Part shown: one piece after another, positions 39,316-51,100 of the stretch
Position numbering within the stretch: the first letter of the stretch is position 1
How the letters are laid out: the number at the start of each line of letters is the position of its first letter
Source: Thecamonas trahens ATCC 50062
Lineage: Eukaryota; Apusozoa; Apusomonadida; Apusomonadidae
DNA length: 64,000 bases
Reading direction: 5' to 3'
Assembly: GCF_000142905.1 (NCBI RefSeq)
Contig: NW_013657658.1
Location: 14,998-78,997, forward strand
The notes under the pieces: generated by a model
Seen by the model: only the letters and a program-made list of their open reading frames with translations
The model's database searches: none
What the model was told of the DNA's origin: nothing
Made by a program: the position numbers and the translations under genes

Positions 39316-40244
39316 CTAGGCATCATTGCTGGCGGCGGCGGCGGCGGCGGCGGCAGCGGCCGACGTCGGCGGCGCACCGGCCGAGATCTTGCGCACCTTT
39401 TTCGCCAGCTCGTCCTTGGCCATCTGCTTCTCGAGCGTGGCGTGCACACCCTGCAGTGTCGGCGGCAGGTGCTGGTTGTCGGTCAGAATCTGGGCGTCGA
39501 CGAGCTCGTCCTTGTCCGGGCGGTCGCGGAGGGCGCGCGAGAGCTTGTCGGCCTTCATCTGCTGCTCCAGCGACTTGTGGGCTGACTGGATGGCTGCAGG
39601 TAGGTGCTGGTTGTCGGTCAGAATCTGGGCGTCAACAAGTTCTTCAGCCTGCGGCCGGTCCCGCAGCGCCTTGTTGAGCGCATCCGCCTTGGTTTTGCGC
39701 TCGAGCGTGTTCTTCACCCCGGCCAGCGAGTCGGCCACGCCGGCGTCCGGCCGGATCTGCGCCCGATCAAGCTCCTCGACCTCGGGCCGGTCCCGCAGCG
39801 CCTTGTTGAGCGCATCCGCCTTGGTCTTGCGCTCGAGCGTGTTCTTCACCCCGGCCAGCGAGTCGGCCACGCCGGCGTCCGGCCGGATCTGCGCCCGATC
39901 AAGCTCCTCGACCTCGGGCCGGTCCCGCAGCGCCTTGTTGAGCGCGTCAGCCTTGAGGTTCTTCTCCAGCTGGTTGGCAACTGCGCCTCACGACCACAAC
40001 AACCAAGTAAGTCACACTCAGACTCCACCACCCGGCGCTACATGGCCTCGATCACCGCCGCCGTTGGTGGGAAAAATACAAAAACCAGTCAGCGGAGAAA
40101 AAAAAAGCCGCCACCGCCTACCGCCTTGCCCGAAACCGCGCCTGTAAGCCACCGCACGGAGGGGGAGGGGGGGGGGTGCAGGAGGAAGGGGGGAGGGGGA
40201 GCTGAGAGAGCGGGAAAGAAGGATGAGGACATACTCTCGGACAT
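39316..40244 (-). CDS. RPEL-repeat (G-actin-binding type) protein
   Basis: The long frame has no ATG before a TGA upstream. A 10-base exon 1 (40244-40235, ATG TCC GAG A) with donor GTATGT, and acceptor CGCAG at 39981, give an in-phase 224-residue product starting Met-Ser-Glu-Ile. It contains four RPEL-type motifs: RPEVEEL twice in units of 44 residues that are almost identical, RPQAEEL, and RPDKDEL. Each is preceded by AL or LS.AL helices and followed by DAQI or DRAQI. RPEL motifs bind monomeric actin (MRTF, Phactr), so actin sensing or sequestration is inferred. There is no SAP or phosphatase-binding domain. An Ala-run tail follows. The ATG sits just after a sense-strand CA tract. Confidence 0.8.
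39662..39940 (+). repeat. 132-base tandem duplication within the RPEL gene
   Basis: Units begin at 39662, 39794 and (partial) 39926. The first two copies differ at about one position (TTGGTTTTG against TTGGTCTTG). 132 bases equals 44 codons, one RPEL unit. Confidence 0.9.
39981..40234 (-). other. Predicted 254-base intron in the RPEL gene
   Basis: Donor GTATGT, acceptor GGCGCAG. It is C-rich on the sense strand. Splicing joins the 10-base first exon to the RPEL frame. Confidence 0.65.
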
Positions 40245-40451
40245 GTTGTATGTGTGCGTGTGAGTGTGAGTGTGGTGTCGGCTCTTGGCTCGTCTTGCCC
40301 ATGGACACGTGGTCCTTCTGCGGAAGAGCCCGAATGCCACCGAACGAATAGCGACCCAGGGGCACTGTTCGGGGGTGATCATGGGTAGCCAGGGCACCGG
40401 GCCTTCTTGCCCTTGCGGCCAAGGAGGGAGGAAGGGGAGGGATGGGGAGGG

Positions 40452-40494
<43 letters not shown>

Positions 40495-40814
40495 GCCTTT
40501 GATCTGTCGAAATCGGCATCGGCATCAGCTCAGACGCAGATGTGACAGACATCCATGGAACAGTCCCCCGCGCGCTCCCTCCCCCCTCCCCCCTCCCCCC
40601 CCCCCCCTCTCTCTCCCCCCTCTCCCCCCCCTCCCTCCCCCTTCCCCCATCATCCATCCATCCATCTACCGCCAGGTCGTCATCGCCCCGTGATCCTGAT
40701 CGGCAGCCGGCCGCGAGGGTCGAGTCGGAGGCACGGAGCCACCACAGCCTGATACAAAAGCCCAGGACGGAGCACTTGACCACACCGCCACCATTGCTGC
40801 CAACACTGATAGGC
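40245..40814. other. Divergent intergenic region
   Basis: It lies between the RPEL gene (minus strand) and an unknown gene (plus strand). It has a CA-type tract next to the RPEL start, a CAG repeat at 40453-40492 and a C-rich stretch at ~40570-40650. Frames that read the CAG repeat as poly-Gln or poly-Ser have no supporting context. Confidence 0.6.
40453..40492 (+). repeat. CAG trinucleotide repeat (~13 units)
   Basis: A perfect CAG run in apparently non-coding sequence. Confidence 0.92.
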
Positions 40815-42002
40815 ATGGCGTCGACTCCCCCCGCACCGCCACCTGACTTTCATGCGCCGTCGTACGCAGCCAGCAATCCCCCGGCGACTCCGCCGCCTGT
40901 GTCTGCCTCGGTCATGGCGGGTGGCATGGGACATGGCTACGCACATCAGGCTATGGCCTCACCACACGAAGCGATGGCAGCTACAGGCCAGCCAATGTCG
41001 ACGGCATTCCGATCGATGTCCAACCCGCATGTCCATTTGCACACGCCGCCGCCGTTTGTGGCTGGCTATCCCATGGTGCCTGCCGCACCGACCGCGACAC
41101 CCGAGCAAGGCGGGGATGGGGTGAGGACATTTGCGGGCAACGGGCCCAAGCGGAAGAAGAAGAAGAGCAAGCGCGAGGCCATGCCGGCGGCGGTGCACTC
41201 GTCGGATGTGGGGACGCTGAGATCGGCACTGCGGTCAGAGGTCAGGATCCGCCGCGAGCTACAAAGCAAGATGGTCGAGGTGCAGGCCAAGATTGCGCGG
41301 CTGTGGGACTCGCTCCCGGTCGACGTCCACGCCTCGTTTGAGGCTTCGGCGACGCAGTACGATCTTGGGCTCAAGAACGCGTGCACCTTTATTGCGGCGG
41401 CAGTCGGTATCCAGTTCCTTGTCAACGGCATTGTGCCGACGGCGCAAGCGTGGGATCTGTTGCTGCGGCTCGGCGGGCAGGCGTATACCTTGGGGCCAAC
41501 ACGGGCGGCGTCACTCACTGAGGCGCTCCCGTCGGTGCTGCGGGTCCTCAACGTGGCCCCGACCCAGCTTGCGCTGTATCCGGATTGGCGGACGTTCCTC
41601 TATGACATCACCCCGGGCTACCCGCCTCCGCTGTTGGAGGCGCTCATCGGCCCGCACTCTGCTCTGCTGGAGAGCAAGTATGACCTCAAGGCGGCGCTGA
41701 TGCCGGATCTGATGCACCTGATGCCGCCGCTGGCGCTCATCCTCACTGGGCACAACGAGACGTACTCGGTCTTGGTCAGCGCGGACCTCAAGGTTCACTT
41801 TCGCGACTCGCACGTCACCAGCCAGCACGACTTTGGCGACCTGCACATGTTCTTTGCCTGGCTCGAGGCCAACGAGAACATCCTCGAGCCCGGCGACACG
41901 CCCGACGACGACGAGTCGGAGCCCGACGACGAAATGATCATGCATCTCGGACTGCACAACCAGGTTGCCGTCCATCTGCTGCTCCCGCAGCACGCGACAT
42001 GA
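40815..42002 (+). CDS. Unknown protein with basic nuclear-signal-like patch
   Basis: A 395-residue protein from the ATG at 40815. The first ~110 residues are Pro/Met/His/Ala-rich and disordered. A cluster KRKKKKSKR (~115-124) looks like a nuclear localisation signal. From ~135 there is a coiled coil (LRSALRSEVRIRRELQSKM), then a helical domain with conserved-looking segments (WDLLLRLGGQAYTL, YPDWRTFLYDITPGYPP, HDFGDLHMFFAWLEANE). The end is acidic. I do not recognise the family. It converges on the next gene with about 50 bases between stops. Confidence 0.65.
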   Translation: MASTPPAPPPDFHAPSYAASNPPATPPPVSASVMAGGMGHGYAHQAMASPHEAMAATGQPMSTAFRSMSNPHVHLHTPPPFVAGYPMVPAAPTATPEQGGDGVRTFAGNGPKRKKKKSKREAMPAAVHSSDVGTLRSALRSEVRIRRELQSKMVEVQAKIARLWDSLPVDVHASFEASATQYDLGLKNACTFIAAAVGIQFLVNGIVPTAQAWDLLLRLGGQAYTLGPTRAASLTEALPSVLRVLNVAPTQLALYPDWRTFLYDITPGYPPPLLEALIGPHSALLESKYDLKAALMPDLMHLMPPLALILTGHNETYSVLVSADLKVHFRDSHVTSQHDFGDLHMFFAWLEANENILEPGDTPDDDESEPDDEMIMHLGLHNQVAVHLLLPQHAT

Positions 42003-42052
42003 GCCGGTTCTATTCTGCTACCGCATCGTTTGTTGCACCGCGCTGCATGGGC

Positions 42053-42624
42053 TCACACCAGCGGACCGAGCGTCTTCATCAGCTTCATCGCCTGCTTCAT
42101 CTCCGACGGCGACATGTTCGAGACAACCGACGACGGCACGAGTCCGCCTGTCGCCTCGGACACATGATTCCCGGCCTGCCCGGCTGCAGCCTTGCTGATG
42201 TGATCCTTGGACACGTCCATCACGCCGCCCGTCAGCATCGACAGCGCCCCGACGACGGCGAGCGCACAATGTTGGCCAGCTTGAGCGAGTGGGTCAGATA
42301 CTCGGGATGGAGAAGCAGCTGCTCCGGCGACGGGTTCTTGAGAAACGCCCGGAACTCCTCAGACATAAACGTGGCCTTCATCGCCTCCACACGGCCTTTG
42401 ACCGCCGTCCCCACCTCGCCCAGCACAGACGACACCTCATCCGGCAGCATCGCGTCGGCTGCCGCCCCAGCAGACGACGCCGCCGCCCCGGCCACACTCG
42501 CCGCTGCCGCCATCTTGCCCTTGGCTCCCGACGACTCGAGCGAGTCGTTGGCTGCACCCCACACGCCAGCCAGCCAAGGTCCAGTCGATGACTCGATGAT
42601 GAGTCGCAGCTTGCCCGAGCCCAT
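42053..42624 (-). CDS. Unknown small membrane protein, frameshifted
   Basis: The first frame starts at 42624 (MGSGKLRLIIESSTGPWLAG) and runs into ...SLKLANIV. The continuation ALAVVGALSMLTGGVMDV lies in another frame. They meet at about 42262-42270; one missing base would join them, giving about 190 residues with one hydrophobic helix at the junction and an amphipathic helix before it (SEEFRAFLKNPSPEQLLLHPEYL). The tail is SEMKQAMKLMKTLG. No family recognised. The break falls inside the hydrophobic helix, so an assembly error is the simplest explanation. The start is 44 bases from the divergent CLEC16A start, with a run of C between them. Confidence 0.5.
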
Positions 42625-42668
42625 GTTCCACAATGTCCCCCCTCCTCCCCCCCCCCCCCCCACAGACC

Positions 42669-45086
42669 ATGCTCTCCCGCATCTCTGGACTCTTCCGGAC
42701 CAAGCCGCGTGACCGGTTCTCTGTAGACATGGTCATGTTCTACGGCGAGGAGCTTGCAGCCACGCCGGTGGTGACGGACAAGACGGCCGAGGGCGTGGTG
42801 GAGATTCTCCGTGCGGTGGCCGAGCTGGTCATCTGGGGCGATCAGAACGACGGAGCCATCTTTGATGCCTTTATGGAGGTTGGCATGTTGGATGCCCTCT
42901 TCCGCATTCTCAAGCAGAATCCTCCGCATGTGGTGGTGGTCCAGGGCCTGCAGACCCTCTCCATCCTCCTCTCCCAGATCACGGCCCAGACCTCCATCTA
43001 CTTTATCCTCTCCAACAACCGCATCAACAACATCATCACACACGCCTTTGACTCGTCAAACGAAGAGATCCTGGCCTATTACGTCACCTTTCTCAAGACC
43101 CTTGCCCTCAAGCTCGACAACACCACCATCCAGTTCTTCTTCAACGTCGAGGAGCGGACCTTCCCACTCTACACAGAAGCCATCCGCTACTACAACCACT
43201 CCGAGTCCATGATCGCCGCTGCTGTCCGCACCCTCACTCTGCAAGTCTTCCGCATCCCCAATGCTGCTCTCCGCACCTTTCTTGTCTCGCCGCCCGTCGC
43301 ACCCTACTTTCCCGCCCTCATCACCACCCTCGCCACACACGCCCACCGCCTGCAGGCCGCCGTCACCGCCGCGTCGTCCGATCCGGCCTCGGGCCCGGTC
43401 CGCGTCCGTGCTGCGCTCGACGCTCTCCTCGATCACCTCTTCTACATCCACGACATCTACGCCCTCGGCCTGGCCGGCATCAACTCCGTCCTCACTACCT
43501 CGCTCCTCAACGACCTCGTCCGCCCGGTCCTCGTTGCCTCGGTCACCCGATCCTCGTCCGAGCTCTCGTCTGAGCTCGCCCTCTTCCTCCTTGCCCAGCT
43601 CTTCCACACCCTCGACGACCCACTTCTCATCCGCGCCCTCACCTCGGCGCTCCTCACCGAGGATGTGGCTGTGCGCCAGGCTCTCGTCGCTGCCCTCAAT
43701 CTTAACGTCGGCACCGACGAGCTGGCGCTCCCGGCCCTCGCCTGCCTCTACGCTGTCGTCAGCAACGATGCCGTCCGCTCCCGCGACCTCGCCGCCGCCG
43801 GCCTCGCCCGCGCCCGCCCGCTCTCGCTCACCTCGCTCGCCTCACTCGAGGATCGTGAGTCGACCTCGTGGGGCAACTCGTCGCAGTTCTCGTCGTGTGA
43901 CTCGGAAATCGCCGAAGCCGAGCCGTCCGACTCGCTAGCAACTGATCTCTCAGCCTCGGCTGCCACGGATGCCTCGACTGTCGAGCCCGCGCCGCCCGCC
44001 GAGCACAACGAGCCAGCGCCTCTTCCCGCACCGTCTCTCAGCCTCCTCTCGCTCCCGTCATCATCGCCGGCCGCCTCGCCAGCGGCGTCGGCCACCGACT
44101 CGCCGTCAGCCCACGACGCAACCCGCTACGACACACCAAGCCTCGACACTCCGTTCCCAGACGCGTTGCTTGTCACCAAGCTCCTCCTCCTCGCCCACCA
44201 CCCAACCCGCTCGCGGCTCGCCACCATGCATCTCACCACCGCGCTTCTCAGCCTCCTCCTCGGCTCATCGCTGCCTGCCCATCCTGCGCTCCGCACCTTG
44301 TTTGACATTGCCTACGTCCTGGTTGTCGAGCGCCTCCGCTCAGCCTTCTTTGAGCTCCCGCTCAACCTCTTCACTGCCATGTTTGAGGACGAGTACCTCG
44401 CCGCCCAGCGCCCGCCGCGGCTGGACCACGCTCTCGCCGACCCGAGCCTCCTGCTCCCGGTGGCGCGGACCTCGCTCTCGGGCCTCGATCTTGCAAAGCG
44501 TCTGCCATCCGGCGAGCTCGAAGACGTCACCCGCGCCCTGCAGACCTTTTTTATCTTTCGCAACGCCAAGGCCACGCTCCTGCCACTCACCCTCGCGTCG
44601 CCAGCCGGCCTTCCGTGGATCGACGCCCCGCCGCCGCTGGCCGTCGGCGACAGCATCGCCCTACAGAGCCTCCAATCGCCTCCGATGCCGTGCACCGGCT
44701 CGCGCGACGCAGACACGCCCGACGCTGCCAACGTTCCGCGAATGCTAGTCATCGCGCCGCCGGCTGCGCCTCACCTGTTTGTTCTCGTCGAGCGGCCTGC
44801 CCCCGATGCCGGCGACGCCACCGTTGTCCTTGTCGGCCACCTCGCCGGCCTCGCCGTCACTACCGACGCCACCGACATGTCTGTCATCCACGGCCTTGTT
44901 CAGCCGCCATCACCGCTCCTCCGGACCCGCAAGTGGTCGTTCTGGGCTGCTTTCCCCTCCATGTCTGACGCCCTCACCGCCAAGTCGGAGCTCGAGCGCG
45001 GGCGCGCGGCCGCGGACGCCGCCCGGCTCACCGCCATCGCCAACCACATGGGCGTCGCGCCATCGTCGCTCACACACGCTCTGTAG
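42669..45086 (+). CDS. CLEC16A: CLEC16A / gop-1 family protein (FPL domain)
   Basis: An 805-residue protein from the ATG at 42669. The N-terminal ~200 residues match the FPL domain family: FSVDMVMFYGEELA, then helical repeats ending ILAYYVTFLKTLALKLDNTTIQFFFN and RTFPLYTEAIRYYNHSESM, which contains the FPL motif itself. A low-complexity Ser/Ala/Pro/Glu region (~395-500) separates it from a C-terminal helical part (LLLAHHPTRSRL..., EDVTRALQTFFIFRNAKATL). Members act in endosome/lysosome traffic and mitophagy. The gene ends 20 bases before the stop of the convergent giant gene. Confidence 0.88.
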   Translation: MLSRISGLFRTKPRDRFSVDMVMFYGEELAATPVVTDKTAEGVVEILRAVAELVIWGDQNDGAIFDAFMEVGMLDALFRILKQNPPHVVVVQGLQTLSILLSQITAQTSIYFILSNNRINNIITHAFDSSNEEILAYYVTFLKTLALKLDNTTIQFFFNVEERTFPLYTEAIRYYNHSESMIAAAVRTLTLQVFRIPNAALRTFLVSPPVAPYFPALITTLATHAHRLQAAVTAASSDPASGPVRVRAALDALLDHLFYIHDIYALGLAGINSVLTTSLLNDLVRPVLVASVTRSSSELSSELALFLLAQLFHTLDDPLLIRALTSALLTEDVAVRQALVAALNLNVGTDELALPALACLYAVVSNDAVRSRDLAAAGLARARPLSLTSLASLEDRESTSWGNSSQFSSCDSEIAEAEPSDSLATDLSASAATDASTVEPAPPAEHNEPAPLPAPSLSLLSLPSSSPAASPAASATDSPSAHDATRYDTPSLDTPFPDALLVTKLLLLAHHPTRSRLATMHLTTALLSLLLGSSLPAHPALRTLFDIAYVLVVERLRSAFFELPLNLFTAMFEDEYLAAQRPPRLDHALADPSLLLPVARTSLSGLDLAKRLPSGELEDVTRALQTFFIFRNAKATLLPLTLASPAGLPWIDAPPPLAVGDSIALQSLQSPPMPCTGSRDADTPDAANVPRMLVIAPPAAPHLFVLVERPAPDAGDATVVLVGHLAGLAVTTDATDMSVIHGLVQPPSPLLRTRKWSFWAAFPSMSDALTAKSELERGRAAADAARLTAIANHMGVAPSSLTHAL

Positions 45087-45106
45087 CCAAGCAACTTGCA
45101 ACGCTT

Positions 45107-48100
45107 TTACACCACCAGAAAGTCCGAGTCCTCGTCAGAGACCTCCTCCAGCTCGCCTGCACCGCGGCAGCCGGCCACCACGTCGCCCTCGCACCTTTTG
45201 TGGAGCGCGAGGCCGCACAACGAGCACTCGAGGCAGGCTGACTTGAACAGGCCAAACTCGAGGAGTTCCAGGCAGACGTCGCATGGCTTGTTGCGGTAGC
45301 GCTTGCACTTTTCAAACGAGTGCTCGCCGAGCGTGGTCACCGTCACCACGTTGGATGGGCCCGAGGCTCCGACCTCGTTCCGAGCCACCATCACAAACGA
45401 GTACTGCGTCGACGGCGAGAGCGTGCCATCGACAGAGGTGTAGCGGTCACCCGAGGAGAAGACCGAGGAGAAGACTCCCGGCGCCTGCGCGTTGACCCCG
45501 GCGAGGACCGCTTCAGCTCCGCCCTCGGCCATGTACAGCTCAAACTGCCGCACAGGGGTCCCCCCGTCGTGGACCACGTCCCACTTGAGCGCCACCAGCG
45601 AGTGCCCGATGGCAATGTGCGCGTTGTCGTAGTCGATCGCTAGCGACACAGGCATGGGCTCGGCCTTGAGGCACACTACGCGGACCGGCGCCGACGGCTG
45701 GCCGACCCCGACGCTCGTCACCGCGCTCACCACCACGCTTGCACTCGAGCCCGGCCGGAGGCCAGATATCCGCGTCGAGAGGCCATCGACGCGGATCTCG
45801 TCCCGCCCGGCGACAGCAACCACAAACGCGCTTACGGTGTCCGGCCGCGCCACAGGTGGAGCCGCCCACTCGAGCTGGGCCCAGTCGGTGCCGACATCGG
45901 CAACGCGGACAAACGGCGGCGCTCCGGCGCGGGTCTGCGCCAGCGCGCCCGAGCTTAGACTCGCGGCGCCTGACACGCCCATGGCGTTGCGCGCAGAGAC
46001 CTCAACCGCGTGCGCCGCGCCCGGCAGCAGCCCGCTCACCGTCACCGACCCGAGCCTGTTGGCCGGATTCGCCATGACAGTTGCAGTTCGGACACCGTCG
46101 TCGGCGCCGGCCGGCGTAGGGTGGACTCGCGTGACACGGACGTCGTACTGCGTGATGGCCACGCCGCCGTTCCACTGCGGGACCTGCCACGAGACGGTGA
46201 GTGCGTCTGGAGCCGCGGCCACGATCCGCAGCGCCCGCGGCGGCGACGGCGCCGCGGCTTGCGTCGAGACCATCACCACGGCGCCGTCGTCCGACTCGCC
46301 AGCCTCGCTCGCAGCCGCCACTCGGAACCCGTACCGGGTCCCCGGCCGCAGACCGGTGAGCGCCACCGAGGTCTCGGTCGACCCAGTCGGGATGCCGCGC
46401 GCAAACGACATGTCCGGCTCCGGCATGGAGCCGGTCCACTCGCTGTCGAGCTCCTCCTCCAGCACGGCGAGGTACACCACGTACTCGCTGAGCGGCACCG
46501 CGCCGGCATGTGGCGGCTGCCAGGTCAGGACCAACGTCCGCTCGCGGACGTGGCTCGCCTCGACCTGCGCCACCCCGGGCGGGAGCGTGGTGACGGCCAA
46601 GCCGCTCGGCAACGACACGCCGTGCTCCGTCCGCGCTCGCACCTCAATGTCAAAGACCGACGACGGCGCCAGGACGTCGACCTCGGCCACCGGCGCCGTC
46701 GTCGTCGCCACCAGTTCGCCGTTGACCACAACCTCAAAGGCCTCGTAAACGGCGCCCTCGTCGATCGGGGCAGGGACCCATGAGAGCGACGCACTCGTCG
46801 CCGACACGTTGTCCGCCGTCACCTCGAGTGGCGGCGCAGGCAACGTTGGGTGCGAGACCTCGTCCGACGCCTCGCCGGCGCCGAGGTCCGACACGCTCCG
46901 TACGCAAACAATGTACGTCGTACCCGGCACGAGGCCGTCCAGCGCCAGCCGCGGAGCCTCGTCTGCCGCCACCACGGCCGGGTGCGGCGGGTAGCTGTCG
47001 CATTCGGCCAGCGTTGTGACGTGAACCTGGTAGCCAACAAGCTCTAGGCTAGCCACCGGCGCCACCGGCGTCCAGGTCACCACCATCGAGTTGGCCTCGA
47101 CGTCGACAAGCGCCACGTCGGCTGGCGGCCCGTAGAGAGTGGTGAAATCGGCCGCGAGGTCGGCGGCCGAGCCCGCCATCATAGCCACGTGCGCAAAGTG
47201 TGGCGGCGGCGTCGCCGCCACCACCACGCCGTACCGGGTGGCCGGCGCGAGGCCATCGGCCCGCACGTACGCCACACTCCCGTCGAGCGGTGCAGTGGTG
47301 AGCGGTGCGCCGACCACAGCGCCGGTCTCGGCGTCGAGGGCAAAGACCGAGACCGCAAGCAGCGAGTCGCCTGCAGCGTTGGCCGGTGGCGGCGAGAGCT
47401 GGTACACCGCATAGTCCGAGCTCACCTCGCCGTCACCGATGCACTGCGCCACGTTCGCCAGACTCGGCGAGGTGATGCCCTGCAGCCTGACCGGTGCCGA
47501 GCTGCCGAGTTCGTTGGCGACCGAGACTTGGACGTCGACCATTGCCGACGGCTTCAAACCGCCGAGTGTGACTTCGACGGTGGCGCCGGGGGTGGCGACC
47601 GGGTGGGAGCTCGCCAGCTCGCCGCATACCAGCTCGATCTCGCGGAGAGCTGCGCCACCGGAAAACGGCGAGAGCGTGACCATGAAAGCCATGGCGTCGG
47701 TCGAGGCACGGACCTGGACGACCTCGACCGGCGGCGGCGGGTGCGCCGGAGCCGACGCCACGCGGGTGATCCACGGCAGCGACGCCAGCTCACCGAGCAC
47801 TGCCACCACGCTCACCTGGAGCACAGCGCCTGAAACGCCAGTCGGGAGGTGGACGACCGCGTCGCCGGCCGGCACAGTCGTCGTCTCGCCCGCGCTGAGT
47901 GTCGTTCCGTCGTCGGCGATCGAAACAGCGTCGAGGCGGAGTGACTCGACGGCCGGGCCGAGCGCGCCGGGAGGAACCCGGACAGTGAGCGCGAGGCCAC
48001 CGCCGGGCCGCGGCGCGGCCGCCAGCTCGATGCTACTCGGCGGCGACGGCGCCGACCGCAGCGTCAACCGCTCTCCCGAGTACGCCACGCCGTGCTCGTT

Positions 48101-51100
48101 GGCGACCGCGATGGCGACGTGAGTCTCGGAGCCGGGCGCGAGGCCGCCAAGCAGAATGCCGTTGCGGGCTGCCGGCGGGAGAGGGGCGGCAAAGACCAGG
48201 GCCTCGCTCGAGTCCCAGCCAACGATAAAGCCGCGCTCGTCGGCGGCGGTCTCAGCGCGCTCGGGCCAGGCGAGCGCCATGACCGGGCCGCCTGGCAGGG
48301 ATCGAGCGGCGGTGGCGACGTGAGTGATGGGCGGCGGGAGAACAAACCGAGTCTCGGCGTTGACGGTGGCCGAGTCGCGGCCGTCGCCCGAGCCAGTCAC
48401 GGCGCGGACCTTGACCTCGTACTGGACTTCGAGGGTGAGATCGCGGATGAGAGCCGAGGCATTGGGCGCGACAAGCCCGCCGCCGCCCCAGGCTTGGGCG
48501 CCAGCCGGGCGGCAGAAAACTCGGTAGGCCTCGATCGGCGAGCCGCCGTTGTGCGGCGGATCCCAGGTAAGGCTGAGCGTGCCGGCGGCGGAGCAGCGGG
48601 CGACGAGGCCGCCGGGCGCCTCTGCGCGGCCGACCGGGCGGAAGCATGGCTCACAGACAAAGACACGGCACTCAAGGCAGGCCATGACCGGCGAGCCGCG
48701 CGGCGTGTCTGAGCAAACCGCGCACTGCCAGGCGAGGCCCGACGGCGCACTTCGCCTGGTGTGCATGTAGTGCCAGTGCGTGGTGGAGAGGAGCGACTCG
48801 GTCCGCTCCTCGCCACAAGTCTCACAGAGCACGACCTCGTACCCGCCCTCCATGGGCGTGCACCACTGCGGGCAGAGGAACCGTGGCGTGTGGGCGGCGA
48901 TGGACGAGCCACAGCCCGAGCATGCTGCCGAGACGGCCACGCGCTCGCTGGCGGTCACCAGCTCCAGCGGGTGCTCGTGAACCACGTGCTTGGTCGGCTT
49001 GGTGAGGAGGACTTGCGGCGCAGCAACCTCATCCCAGGTGGTGGCCGAGATGAGAGGAAAACGCGAGGCGCGCGGCGCCGCAGCCGTGTCAGCATTGTTG
49101 GCAGCAGCAGCAGCGGCGGCAGCAGCAGCGGTGGATGACGATGACGCTGCGGCGGCGCTGCCTGCGGTAGAGCCAGCCGGCTCGGCAGCGGGCTCAGCAG
49201 CGGGCTCGGTGCCGGCGAGCGCCAGGACGACGGTCTCATCGACGCCAAAGAGCGCGGCGAGGACCGCAGCCGGCGGTGCAGCCGGCTCGGCGAGGTGCGG
49301 AAGAGGCGGGAACGCCGACGCGTCAAGCACCGGCGTAGTGTCGAGATCGAGGTCGAGGGCCGCAGAGAGGGGGAGGAGCGAGTTGGGATCGGCCTCGGGG
49401 TCTGAGGCGGCGGCGGCGGAGTTGTCGCCAGAGGCGGCGCTGGCACCGGCAGCGTCGGACGATGGGGCCGGGTCAGAGTCGGAAGCCGGCGTGAGGATGC
49501 TGGTGTCGGGAAAGACGTCGACATAGCCGGGGAGAACGTCGTCCATGTGTGTGATGCGGCGCTCCTCGCGGATGGCGTCGAGGCGATGGCCGGAGGCGAG
49601 CGCCGGGCGGTGAGCACGGAGAGCGGTAAGCGCGGCCTCGAGGTCGGGAACGACGGCGAGGAAAGCCTCGAGGGTGGGGATGGAGGAGGCAGCGACGACG
49701 ACCGGGTGGGTACCGTCGGACTTGCGGAGAGAGCAATTTGCGCCTGCGCGGACCAACTGATGGACCATGTCGTTGTGGCCGCGCTCGAGGGCGAGGACAA
49801 GCGGGGTGGCGCCGGAGTGGACCTGCGCGTTGATGTCTGCCCCGGCGTCGAGGAGGGCAGAGACACAGGAGGGGAACGGCTTGTGCGATGCGGTGTGCAG
49901 CGGGGCCCAGCCATCGGTGTGCTTGGCAATGTTCGGGTTTGCGCCGCCATCCAGGAGGATGTGAACCAGCTCAAGGTTGCCTTTCTGGGCGGCGATGTAG
50001 AGCGCAGTAGCGCCGTTGTGGTTGACAAGGTTGAGTGGGGTGCGGCGGCGGACGAGGCGGTCGACGACGTCGACGTGCGGCTTGTGTGTGGCGATGAGGA
50101 GCGGGGCCCAGCCGTCAGTGTGCTTACCGGTGGAAGCATCCGCGCCAAAGTCGAGGAGCAGGTCGACGACGTCGGCGTGGCCGTTCTGGGCGGCCATGTA
50201 GAGGGCGGTTGCGCCGTTCCAGTTTGCGCAGTTGGCATACGCGCCAGCATCGAGGAGAAGTTGGGCGACGGCAATGTGGCCGCGGTGGGCTGCAGTGAGA
50301 AGCGAGGACCAGCCGTCAGACTTTGAGATGCGCGGGTTAGCGCCCGCAGCGAGGAGCGCGCCCACAATGGAGTTTCCGCCCTTGTCGCACGCGGTGTAGA
50401 GCGGTGTGGAACCGTCGTTCTTGGCCATGTCGATGTCAGCGCCTGCGGCGATGAGGGCGGCGACGACCTCGGCGTTCTGCGACTGCGAGGCGACAAAAAG
50501 GGCGGTTGCGCCGTTGTTGTTCTGCTGATTGAGGGCCACGCCATGGGCGATGAGGATGTCAACGACGGCAAGGTGCGGCTTTTGGGCAGCGATGAGCAGC
50601 GGGGTCCAGCCGTCGGTTGACTTGGCGATGGACGCGTCTGCGCCGGCATCGAGCAGGATCTGGACAACCTGACCATGGCCATTCTGCGAGGCGACGTACA
50701 GCGCGGTAGCGCCGTTTCTGTTGCAGTTGTTGAGGCTCGCGCCAGCGTCGACCAGCAGCTGAACACACTCGACAAAGCCCTGATGAGAGGCTGTGAGCAG
50801 CGGGGCCCAGCCGTCCGTCTTGGCAGCATTGACGTCGACATTTGGCGTGCCGAGCAGCATGCGCACCGCATCAATCGAGTTGCGTTCTATACGTGGGTCA
50901 TGCGTGAGTGACAAGCCGAGGTCGTGCGCACACCCCTTCACCATGCCCCCCCCCCCCCCCCCCCCCCCTTTCCCCTACGTACCCACTGCAGCATAAAGCG
51001 GAGTAGCGGCCGAGGATGATAGCCTGGCATTGGGATCTGTACCCATGGCCAGCATGCCCCTCAGCCTATTGACATCATTCTCCCGTGCGGCAGCATGGAT

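Noticed and set aside
39326-40147. Plus-strand 273-residue frame opposite the RPEL gene
   Set aside because: It is Ser/Ala-rich shadow sequence; the minus strand has four exact RPEL motifs.
40442-40693. Frame with a Ser or Gln run over the CAG repeat as a polyglutamine protein
   Set aside because: No flanking coding signal, and it is followed by C-rich non-coding sequence.
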